A DNA stretch of 64,000 bases from GCA-2687025 sp964473525 (GTDB taxonomy: Bacteria; Poribacteria; WGA-4E; GCA-2687025), in the NCBI GenBank assembly GCA_964473525.1, contig CAYYPK010000006.1:124001-188000 (forward strand), written 5' to 3'. Numbering within the stretch: position 1 is the first letter of the stretch; every line of letters begins with the position of its first letter. Shown piece by piece: positions 9,426 to 17,043 of this stretch. A program made the position numbers and the translations under genes. The notes below the pieces were generated by a model. That model was given only the letters and a program-made list of their open reading frames with translations, did not search any database and was not told the origin of the DNA.

Positions 9426-10530
9426 CGCCGACGAAGTGGCGTCGATACTCGACACGCGCCCGTCGCTCCTGGATCACGACGGCGGAGAGGCGCTACGCAA
9501 GGCTGCAATCCACGGCAAGGGCGACGCGGGGAGGATCCTCCTCGAGCGCGGCGCGAGCACGGATACGGACGACCCGCGCGGACATGGCGTCATGCATCTC
9601 GCCGCGATGAACGGCAGGCTGAACATGCTGAGCCTGTTGCACGACCACGGCTGCCCGGTAGACGGAGTGCACGCCGCACGTAGGCAGACGCCGCTCGCCG
9701 CCGCGGCGCACATAGGATCGCTGGAAGCCGTGCGGTGGCTTGCAGATCGCGGCGCCAACGTCGACGCGCGCGACGGAGAAGGAGCCGCGCCCATCGACGA
9801 AGCCCTTGACCACCAGCACTACGGAATAGCGGCGTTCCTGCGCGAGCGTGGCGCCCGTGCCGATGCATTCCACGACTGCGCGCTTGGTCACGACGACGCT
9901 GTTGCCCACGCGCTCGACGCCAAGCCGGGCCTGCTCAATCGCGCGTCGCCCGTCACGCGTCGGACGGTGATACAAACCGCGCAGGACCACCGCCGACAGA
10001 CCGTCGTTGCTATGCTGCGCGAGAGAGACGCGCAGTACGACATCTTCACAGCGGCATACGTCGGAGATCTGGATCGCGTGCACGCCGAACTGCAGGAGAA
10101 CTCGGAGACGGCGAACGGGAAGGACGACGAGGGAACGCCGTTGCTGCACCACGCGGCGCGGTCGGGGCAGGAGGATGTCGTCAGCGCGCTGCTCGCCGCT
10201 GGCGCTGATCCGCTTTCCCCAGATGCGTCAGGTCAGAACCTGCTGCACGTGGCGTCAGGGGGCGGGCTCAACAGAGGAGGCGGTCACGTCTCGACGGCAC
10301 GCATTGCGCTCGAAGCCGGAGTCGATGTGAACTCGACCGACGGCGTCGGCACAACCGCGCTGCACAAGGCGGCGTGGGAGGCGGCCACCGACCTAGTGGG
10401 CTTCCTGCTTGAGCAGGGAGCAGATACCGACGTCGTGGACCAGCGCGGACTGCGCGCGATCGACCTGTGCTGGCAGCCGAGTCAGGACCGCATCTACGAG
10501 CGCCTCAAGCAGGCGGCCGCGAGCAGCTAG
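9376..10530 (+). CDS. Ankyrin-repeat protein
   Basis: This 384-residue protein lacks a signal peptide and is mostly ankyrin repeats: GHGVMHLAAMNGRLNMLSLL, TPLAAAAHIGSLEAVRWLADRGANVDARD, TPLLHHAARSGQEDVVSALLAAGAD, TALHKAAWEAATDLVGFLLEQGAD. The chosen GTG at 9376 has GGAGA 7 nt upstream and overlaps the isomerase by 50 nt. ATG 9415 is the alternative but has no ribosome site. Ankyrin repeats mediate protein binding; the partner is unknown, although cytosolic location and translational coupling to the isomerase are likely. In sponge symbionts ankyrin proteins have been linked to host interaction, which is only a possibility here. Confidence 0.85.
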   Translation: MVDGLFEALTSAVMQDDADEVASILDTRPSLLDHDGGEALRKAAIHGKGDAGRILLERGASTDTDDPRGHGVMHLAAMNGRLNMLSLLHDHGCPVDGVHAARRQTPLAAAAHIGSLEAVRWLADRGANVDARDGEGAAPIDEALDHQHYGIAAFLRERGARADAFHDCALGHDDAVAHALDAKPGLLNRASPVTRRTVIQTAQDHRRQTVVAMLRERDAQYDIFTAAYVGDLDRVHAELQENSETANGKDDEGTPLLHHAARSGQEDVVSALLAAGADPLSPDASGQNLLHVASGGGLNRGGGHVSTARIALEAGVDVNSTDGVGTTALHKAAWEAATDLVGFLLEQGADTDVVDQRGLRAIDLCWQPSQDRIYERLKQAAASS

Positions 10531-10545
10531 CCGGCCCGCAGCGCG

Positions 10546-12024
10546 TCAGGAGCCGGCGCTCCGTCCGGACGCGACCTGCTCCGTCATTAACGAGCTCAAT
10601 GCGCCCACGACGTCGGGATGGCGGCCGAACAGGTTGTGGCGCTGGTGAGGGTCTTCCGCGAGGTCAAACAGCTCCGGCCCGGGCTCGGGCGACACGATGC
10701 CGCGGTCGTCGCGGAACCACTCCGGCTCCAGTTGCCAACTGACGACGCTAGGCTCCTCAATGACCACCCAATCGCCTCGTCGGATGGCTAGCGGCCCCTC
10801 GCACGCGTGATACACGATGGAGTCGCGCACGCTATCGCTCTCGCCGCGCAGCAGAGGAGCGAAGCTCACGCTGTCCTCACCCGCGTCCGTGGGTAGCGGC
10901 GCGCCCAGCAGATCCGCGAAGGTCGCCAGCAGGTCCGTCTGCCCGATGACAGCGTCGCACGTCGCGCCTGGCTCCACGACGTCGGGCCAGGAGACGATGA
11001 ACGGCATGCGATGTCCGGTCTCCCACATGTCGCGCTTCACGCCGCGGAACGGCCCCATGCTCGCGTGGCCGAACTCCTGGATTCGCGGGTAGCACGTGTT
11101 CTCGGGGCCGTTGTCGGAACTGACGATAATCATCGTGTCGTCGAGAATGCCGTTGCGTTCCAACGCTGCCACGATCTGCCCGACGATCCAGTCAAATTCG
11201 CACACGAAGTCGCCGTAGAGTCCAGCGCCACTCGTACCTAGGAACCTGTCCGCGGGGACGACGGGCGTGTGGGGCATAGGCGGAGCATAGTACAGGTAGA
11301 ACGGCGCGTCCTCTCGCTGGTTGAAGCGCGCGTGCCTGTCCTGGTTGCCCTTGGCGTCGATGTACTCGACGCAGCGTTCGCCGAAGCGCAGTTGCGCCTC
11401 GCGCATGTCGAACGCCAGAAAGTCGGCGTCGCCACCCTCGGACATACCGTTCTCGAAGTACCATCGGGCGCAGTCCTGCATGTCGGGCAGGAGCGTCGAG
11501 CCGTGCCCGCCGGCATACGACCTGGCGAGACCGGGCCCGGCTCCGTTCCAGTCGAGATGCAGGAAGTCGTACGTGAATCCGACGGCGTGACCGCTGTGGA
11601 CGGGTCGCGAGAAGTCGATGCCGGACGGCATACAGTCGTCGCCCACGCGGCCGGGACGCGCGGCGGCTTCCCAGTCCGAACCGAGATGCCACTTACCAAC
11701 GGCCGCCGTGTCGTAGCCGTGGTCGCGCAGCAGCGATGCCAACGTCATTCTCCCGGGTTCGATCCACGGCTGATGGTCGCCGTAGATGATCCCCGCCTTC
11801 ACGTCCGTGCGCCACGAATAGCGCCCCGTCATGATGCCATACCGACTGGCGGAGCAGACGCTCCCCGGGGCGTGTGCGTCCGTGAACGACATACCACGCG
11901 CGGCCAACGCGTCGATGTGGGGAGTCGGTATCTTCGACTCGGGGTTGAGGCAGCCTATGTCGCCCCAACCCAGGTCGTCGGCGTAGATCAGCACGATGTT
12001 GGGGGCAGGCGCAGGCTGTCTCAC
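10546..12024 (-). CDS. Sulfatase (formylglycine-dependent, arylsulfatase family)
   Basis: This 492-residue protein uses a GTG start at 12024 with GAGGAT upstream. It begins with the metal-binding Asp pair (IYADDLGWGD, D16-D17) and has the sulfatase signature C-S-A-S-R at residues 57-61, where Cys57 would become formylglycine. GKWHLG, SSDNGP and a family-typical C-terminal strand follow. Sulfatases hydrolyse sulfate esters of carbohydrates or aryl compounds. There is no signal peptide, so a cytoplasmic role or non-canonical export is implied. It follows the propeller genes on the same strand after a 123-nt gap. Confidence 0.92.
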   Translation of the reverse strand: MRQPAPAPNIVLIYADDLGWGDIGCLNPESKIPTPHIDALAARGMSFTDAHAPGSVCSASRYGIMTGRYSWRTDVKAGIIYGDHQPWIEPGRMTLASLLRDHGYDTAAVGKWHLGSDWEAAARPGRVGDDCMPSGIDFSRPVHSGHAVGFTYDFLHLDWNGAGPGLARSYAGGHGSTLLPDMQDCARWYFENGMSEGGDADFLAFDMREAQLRFGERCVEYIDAKGNQDRHARFNQREDAPFYLYYAPPMPHTPVVPADRFLGTSGAGLYGDFVCEFDWIVGQIVAALERNGILDDTMIIVSSDNGPENTCYPRIQEFGHASMGPFRGVKRDMWETGHRMPFIVSWPDVVEPGATCDAVIGQTDLLATFADLLGAPLPTDAGEDSVSFAPLLRGESDSVRDSIVYHACEGPLAIRRGDWVVIEEPSVVSWQLEPEWFRDDRGIVSPEPGPELFDLAEDPHQRHNLFGRHPDVVGALSSLMTEQVASGRSAGS

Positions 12025-12147
12025 AGTGGGATCCTCGCATGGGAGTCACCACGAGCCTACCATTGGGCAGGCGGCCCTCCTACATGTATCGGCAGGGCCC
12101 TGAGCACACCAACGTGTGCACGGCGAGCACCGCCTGCGGTTCCACGA

Positions 12148-13197
12148 TCACGGATGCGAGACTGGAGCCCACGTCCGCACACGCTTGCCGTCGAGGGCGC
12201 ATTCGTAGAAGCCCTTCAGGTCGCTGTAGAAGAGGGACTCACCGTCCGCAGAGAAGACGGCGTTCCAGCCCCTCCCGATGTCCACCAGCGCGCCTGATTC
12301 TGCATCGAGCAACGTGATGTCACGGAGTGCCCCCTCACCTGCAGGCGCCGTCTGGAGGAGGAGACTTGTCCCGTCGGACGACACGGCGAAGTCGACGATG
12401 GCGTCGTCGTCCCGCAACATCGTCCATTGAGGTTGGAAGGGCGCGCGCACGTCACAGCGCCACATGCCCTGCTCGTTACGCAGGAACAGGATTCCCTTGA
12501 TCGACGACCAACGGATGTCTGGGTCTGCCCGGGAAATCGTTGGGTACGCCTGTGAGAGGAACGCGGGCACGGCCTCGGCCTCTACTGCCGGTGTCCAAGG
12601 CCCCTCCGGTTCGGGCTGATCACCAAAGATGATTCTCCCATCAAGTGTGACGTACTGCCACTCCGTGACGCCAAACCGAGCGTCACGACGGTAGCGGAGG
12701 TGAGACATGTCCGACGAGAATTGCAGATCCTCGTACTTGTTCCCCACGCCCATCCACATGAGGCCGTGGGCGACTTCCTCATTGACGCGGTATAGGTAGA
12801 TGCCCCAGCCTGTCGTGAAGTCCTCTGCCAGATACGCGATGATGCTTCCATCTGGCGAGGGCACGGTCTCGTGGATCTGAGGCGACAGGCTACAGATCGT
12901 GGAGTACCGCCCGTGCCTTCTGTTCGTCAGCAGCGTGAGACCATAGTCGCTCGTCTTGCCTCTGCGCCACTCCGCCGTATACACAAGGTACTCACCGTCG
13001 GCCGAAGGCTCCGCGCTGTGCGCCAGCCCTACCCGCTCCACCGCGGCCCACGACATCCCACAGATCGTAGAGAGAGCTAGAGCCGTGATTGCGAGCAGGC
13101 CGCACGACTTCGGTGCCAGCGCCGGCGCCGCAACGCGCGTGACCGCGTTGCGGCGGCCAGTCGATGATCTGGCGGGGGGCATCATCATCAGCGCCAT
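12148..13197 (-). CDS. Secreted TolB/WD40-like beta-propeller protein
   Basis: This 349-residue protein has a long basic N-region then a hydrophobic core (GLLAITALALSTICGMSWA), that is, a signal peptide ending near residue 51. Repeated blades follow the TolB/PD40 pattern: EPSADGEYLVYTAE, VPSPDGSIIAYLAED, VSSDGTSLLLQT, FSADGESLFYSD. The function is unknown; such propellers bind proteins or glycans. It overlaps the stop of the gene at 13188 by 10 nt, so translation is probably coupled to that gene, which itself seems switched by a repeat. There is no sorting tail. Confidence 0.75.
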   Translation of the reverse strand: MALMMMPPARSSTGRRNAVTRVAAPALAPKSCGLLAITALALSTICGMSWAAVERVGLAHSAEPSADGEYLVYTAEWRRGKTSDYGLTLLTNRRHGRYSTICSLSPQIHETVPSPDGSIIAYLAEDFTTGWGIYLYRVNEEVAHGLMWMGVGNKYEDLQFSSDMSHLRYRRDARFGVTEWQYVTLDGRIIFGDQPEPEGPWTPAVEAEAVPAFLSQAYPTISRADPDIRWSSIKGILFLRNEQGMWRCDVRAPFQPQWTMLRDDDAIVDFAVSSDGTSLLLQTAPAGEGALRDITLLDAESGALVDIGRGWNAVFSADGESLFYSDLKGFYECALDGKRVRTWAPVSHP

Positions 13198-14168
13198 GTC
13201 ACTTCATTGGGCAACTGTGAGAAGTGCTGGTCGTAGAGCTTCTCCGGGACCGGGAACACGCCCCAGACCACCTTTCCGACCTGACCAAGGTAGCGCCACG
13301 TGTGGACCATGTCCCAGACGCACGTAGCGGCCTGGTACCCGTGTACGTGCGTGTCCTCCGCATCCATCCACATCTCGATGTTGTGCCCTACAGGCACGTT
13401 GTTGTCGAACTTGTAGTAACCGGGCGTTGAAACCAGTACAGATTTCTCGCCTCCCGCTGCGCTGCCCGGGTCGACCACAACCCAGGTCGCGTTGTCGTGA
13501 AAGCCCCCGTTAACGACGTTGAATGACCCACTATCGAGAGGATTGTGATCTAGCGAACACTCGAGCACGCCAGCAATCGTATTCTGATGGCGTGCGTGGA
13601 GCAGCTTCAGGACGCCATTCCATGCCGCGTTCGCCACTTTCACCACGCCTCTGACTTCGACCAGGAGCTCAGGCCCCGCAGTCAGAGGGACGGTACCGTC
13701 AGCTGTGATTGTTGCAGACCCAACGTTGCCGTAGTCCTGGCCGACGATGAACGCCCCGTCAACCCAGACCTCCATACGTTCGATCGTATACGCTGAATTC
13801 GGGGCTGCGCTGGTGAACGACACCGAGTACGTACCCCCGACCTCCGGCTGGTCCGCGACGCTCCGGCTTGTCGTTACCACAACCGCTGGGTTCGCCCAGA
13901 CCGTCAACCAGTAGCCCTTGCTGTCGCTAGCGGAGCCCTTGAACGCCTTGACACGGACCCATCGCGCGACCCCGTTCACGCCGCCGTAGGCATCGTAGTC
14001 GTACGTGAACGTAGTGGTGGTTCCGCTCGACGACGCCGGGTAAGTTGTACCCAGGAGGTTGGGGCCGAGCCAGAACTCGAACCGGTCGGGCGTGACATCG
14101 GTCTCGGCGAAGCTGGTGTGCTCATACCCGCGTATCGCGTCATAGTCGGAGCCAATGTACGGTTCCAT
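13188..14168 (-). CDS. Secreted protein of unknown function, out of frame with its own signal peptide
   Basis: From the internal ATG at 14168 this gives 326 residues rich in beta strands, with no recognised domain. Sequence before the ATG, in the same frame, spells a hydrophobic core and PSAHA signal-peptidase site but contains no start codon. The real start seems to be GTG 14271 (GGGAG 10 nt upstream), which encodes the basic MRTQALIR start in a different frame. A (GTCT)5 tract at 14230-14249 lies between. Four or seven copies would join the two into a perfect signal peptide. As sequenced (five copies) translation from 14271 stops at 14140. So the gene is either phase-off or carries a sequencing indel. 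Confidence 0.7.
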   Translation of the reverse strand: MEPYIGSDYDAIRGYEHTSFAETDVTPDRFEFWLGPNLLGTTYPASSSGTTTTFTYDYDAYGGVNGVARWVRVKAFKGSASDSKGYWLTVWANPAVVVTTSRSVADQPEVGGTYSVSFTSAAPNSAYTIERMEVWVDGAFIVGQDYGNVGSATITADGTVPLTAGPELLVEVRGVVKVANAAWNGVLKLLHARHQNTIAGVLECSLDHNPLDSGSFNVVNGGFHDNATWVVVDPGSAAGGEKSVLVSTPGYYKFDNNVPVGHNIEMWMDAEDTHVHGYQAATCVWDMVHTWRYLGQVGKVVWGVFPVPEKLYDQHFSQLPNEVTWR

Positions 14169-14271
14169 CGAGAGAACCTGAATGGCGTGCGCGGACGGGA
14201 CGACGCAGGCAAGGACGAGTAGCAGACCTAGACAGACAGACAGACAGACGGATCAGCGCTTGTGTTCTCAC
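14140..14271 (-). other. Upstream start region and off-frame reading of the switchable gene
   Basis: GTG 14271, with GGGAG upstream, starts a 43-codon frame that reads MRTQALIRLSVCLS and then turns to arginine-rich nonsense before a TGA at 14140. The stop lies 26 nt beyond the internal ATG 14168, which could allow weak reinitiation. This is the predicted OFF product. Confidence 0.6.
14230..14249 (-). repeat. Tetranucleotide repeat (GTCT)5 within signal-peptide codons
   Basis: There are five perfect GTCT units on the coding (minus) strand, AGAC on the plus strand. Loss of one unit or gain of two brings GTG 14271 into frame with the downstream gene. Tetranucleotide tracts inside the 5' end of surface-protein genes are the classic form of slipped-strand phase variation. 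Confidence 0.9.
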
Positions 14272-14551
14272 AGTAGCTTTGCTCCCTAACCGTTTCGAGC
14301 CAATCACATGTGCGACCAGACGCCACTCTATATGCCATGCGATGTGAACGCAAGGCGCCCTTCCGCCGATGTGGCTGTACAACGTTGCGCTCCAGCCGTC
14401 TCGCCTTGTTGAGTGTGTCCGGTTCTGCGGCATCGCGATGGCGCCCTGGCCTCTGCTGGGCGACCCCTTACCTGTTGGTCTCTCCCCGTAGTGGGCGCTA
14501 TGATGGCGCGCCGCTCGCAGTAGCTGGGGAGACGCGAACCAGGAGACGGAC

Positions 14552-15628
14552 GTGGCTAACAAGGTGCGGATAGGCTTCATCGGCGCGGGCTATATGGGCC
14601 AGAACGCGCACATCGCAAACTACGCGAAGATCGACGACTGCGAACTCGTCGCCCTGGCGGAGGGTCGTCCCGACACCGCGCGGGCGGTCGCGGGTCGGTA
14701 CGGCATCGAAACCGTCTACCCGTCGCACCACGAGATGTTGGCGGAGGCGGAACTGGACGGCGTGGTAGGTATCATGGGGTTCCACGTCCTCAGCTGGCTG
14801 GTCGAGGACGTGCTGAACGCCGGCGTGCCGCTCATCACCGAGAAGCCCATGTGCATCCGCGCCGACAACGGCAGACGCCTCGCGGCGATCGCCGCCGCGA
14901 ACGACACGCACTACCAGGTCGGCTACATGAAGCGGCACGCCCCCGCGTCCATCTACGTGCGGGACTCCGTGGCGAAGTGGAAGGAAAGCGGCGAGTGCGG
15001 CGCGCTTACATACGTGCGCGTCACGATGCCGCCCGGTGACTGGATCATGGAGCACGAGCCACCGATCAGCCGTGGCGACGCTCCTCCGCCGTACGAGGGC
15101 CAGGAAGCCGAGGGGCCGCCCGACTGGATGACCGCGGCGCAGGGACAGGCGTACGTCAGCTTCGTGAACTTCTACATCCACCAGGTGAACCTCATCCGCT
15201 TCCTGCTAGGCGAGAACTACCGCGTCGCCTACGCCGACCCGAGTGGCCGCACGATGACGGCCATCTCGGACAGCGGCGTGGTGATCGTCCTCGAGATGGC
15301 GGGCTATGGATTGCAGCACCGGTGGGAGGAATCGTACCGGCTGCACTTCGACTCCGCGCGTATCGACCTCGACATACCGTCTCCCATGGCGCGGCAGCGT
15401 GGCGGCGAAGTCACGGTCTACCGTCAGTCTGGGTTCGATGGTAGCGGCGGGCCGCAGGAGATGACTCCTTACCTGCCGCAGAGATGGCCGTTCGAGGAGC
15501 AGGCGCGCGCCTTCGTCGCTTCGCTGAGGGACGGCGCGCCAAACGTCGCCACGGGCGCGGACTCCGTGCGCGACCTCGAAATCAGCGAGGAGTACATTCG
15601 CGCGGTCGAGAAATCGCGAGCCGAGTAG
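14552..15628 (+). CDS. Gfo/Idh/MocA family oxidoreductase
   Basis: This 358-residue protein starts at GTG 14552, preceded by AGGAG. The Rossmann motif is GFIGAGYMGQNAH (residues 8-20) and the E-K-P motif is at 97-99 (ITEKPMC). A conserved Lys/His pair is plausible in the C-domain (YMKRHAPAS, YIHQVN). It should oxidise a sugar or polyol with NAD(P). It shares little with the member at 4626 beyond these motifs, so a different substrate is likely. It is followed after 44 nt by the DUF4185-like gene, suggesting one transcription unit. Confidence 0.9.
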   Translation: MANKVRIGFIGAGYMGQNAHIANYAKIDDCELVALAEGRPDTARAVAGRYGIETVYPSHHEMLAEAELDGVVGIMGFHVLSWLVEDVLNAGVPLITEKPMCIRADNGRRLAAIAAANDTHYQVGYMKRHAPASIYVRDSVAKWKESGECGALTYVRVTMPPGDWIMEHEPPISRGDAPPPYEGQEAEGPPDWMTAAQGQAYVSFVNFYIHQVNLIRFLLGENYRVAYADPSGRTMTAISDSGVVIVLEMAGYGLQHRWEESYRLHFDSARIDLDIPSPMARQRGGEVTVYRQSGFDGSGGPQEMTPYLPQRWPFEEQARAFVASLRDGAPNVATGADSVRDLEISEEYIRAVEKSRAE

Positions 15629-15672
15629 CTGAGCAGCCTCGCGCGGCGGGAGAGCCAAGCGGAGGACACACG

Positions 15673-16788
15673 ATGCCGACGATCACGGGAATACGGCGCG
15701 ACGAATCCAACGTGTACCGAACCGGAGTTGGTGACAACTGGCACACGACGTGGGCGGACGACGGGAGACAGTACACGGCGCTGTGCGACGGCGCCGGGTG
15801 GCCGGAGATATCGAAGCACGGCGACGCGCAATACAACACGCGCGTCTACACGATTGAGGGCGACCCGCCGCATCACACGTTTGGGCATCTGCCCGGCTTC
15901 CCCGACCTGTTCGTGGAGGCGTATCCAAACGTGAGCCGGTACTACGGCTTCGGCATCCTCGCCCTCGACGGCTGCATCTACCACTTCATGAGCACTCCAA
16001 ACCACCCGTTCTCCGACCCAGACCCACGGTTCGTCGGCGCGAAGCTCATCTACTCGCCCGACAACGGCGCGACCTGGCACAATCAGGACGGCTCCCCGCT
16101 AACCTGGGAGCCGTGGAACGAACGCAACGGCGACAACATGGCGTTCTTCTACGAGCCGGGCGATGCGTTCTCTCTGCTCACCATGCTGCAAATGGGCAGA
16201 AACTACGAACACAACACGGACGGCTACGCGTACGGGTATGCCCCCAACGGGAACGTCGAGGGCTCGATGAACCAACTCGTCATGTTCCGCGTGCCGAAGG
16301 GCGAAATACTTGACGTGTCGGCGTACGAATACTTCGTCGCCTGCGACGCGGGCGGTGGCGCAGAATGGAGCCGCGACATCGAGTCACGGGGCATCGTGCA
16401 CACGTTCCCGGAGCGGTGGGTGAACACCAAGATCCACCCGTACTCCTGGCACCCCAGCGTCGTCTACAACGCGCCTCTGGATGTGTACATGATGCTGAAC
16501 TGGGGTATGGGATGCGCGGAGGATGGCGCGTGGTTCGGGAAACCGAGCTACTTCGGCATGTGGACGGCGCCCGAGCCGTGGGGCCCGTGGACGCAGGTGT
16601 TCGAGGACGACGCCTGGACGCCCGCGGACGATCCCGCCGCGTGCGCCTATCAGCCGCAGATCCTGCCCGCCTGGGTCGCCGACGACGGGCGATCGTTCTG
16701 GATGGTCCACACGGACTTCCGCCCTCCCACCGACGAGCGGACGTTCTACAGCTTCAACTGCCAGCGGGTGGAGATTCTGACGGACTGA
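15673..16788 (+). CDS. DUF4185-like five-bladed propeller protein
   Basis: The start is ATG 15673, with GGAGG 8 nt upstream, giving 371 residues without a signal peptide. The N-terminus (GVGDNWHTTWADDGRQY) and the later W-x-P-x-V-x-YN blade motifs (WHPSVVYNAPLDVYMMLNWG) resemble DUF4185 and GH43/GH32-like propellers, which often act on or bind carbohydrates. No catalytic acid can be assigned with confidence. The last 60 or so codons have been copied to 19811-19990. Confidence 0.7.
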   Translation: MPTITGIRRDESNVYRTGVGDNWHTTWADDGRQYTALCDGAGWPEISKHGDAQYNTRVYTIEGDPPHHTFGHLPGFPDLFVEAYPNVSRYYGFGILALDGCIYHFMSTPNHPFSDPDPRFVGAKLIYSPDNGATWHNQDGSPLTWEPWNERNGDNMAFFYEPGDAFSLLTMLQMGRNYEHNTDGYAYGYAPNGNVEGSMNQLVMFRVPKGEILDVSAYEYFVACDAGGGAEWSRDIESRGIVHTFPERWVNTKIHPYSWHPSVVYNAPLDVYMMLNWGMGCAEDGAWFGKPSYFGMWTAPEPWGPWTQVFEDDAWTPADDPAACAYQPQILPAWVADDGRSFWMVHTDFRPPTDERTFYSFNCQRVEILTD

Positions 16789-17043
16789 CAGTGGCTGCGG
16801 CGCAGCGGCGCGCGTCGGCGAGACACGCGAGCCAACGGACGGTACCGAATCGCCACGTACCTCGGCGGCGCTTTGCACCCGATCCGTCGGACGCGCCAGA
16901 CCGATTCAGGTCGGCGGCCCCGCACTGTGAGGGCGTCGGATGCCTCGTCAGACTGGCGCGACTTTGCCGGTCGTGAGTCCATCGTGTAACCTGATATAGT
17001 GCCATACAGTGCCCATCCGACCGACCTGCAGCCGGAGGAAGCC

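Noticed and set aside
11750..11775. T-arm-like GGGTTCGATCC suggesting a tRNA
   Set aside because: It lies inside the sulfatase coding sequence and no acceptor or anticodon arm pairs around it.
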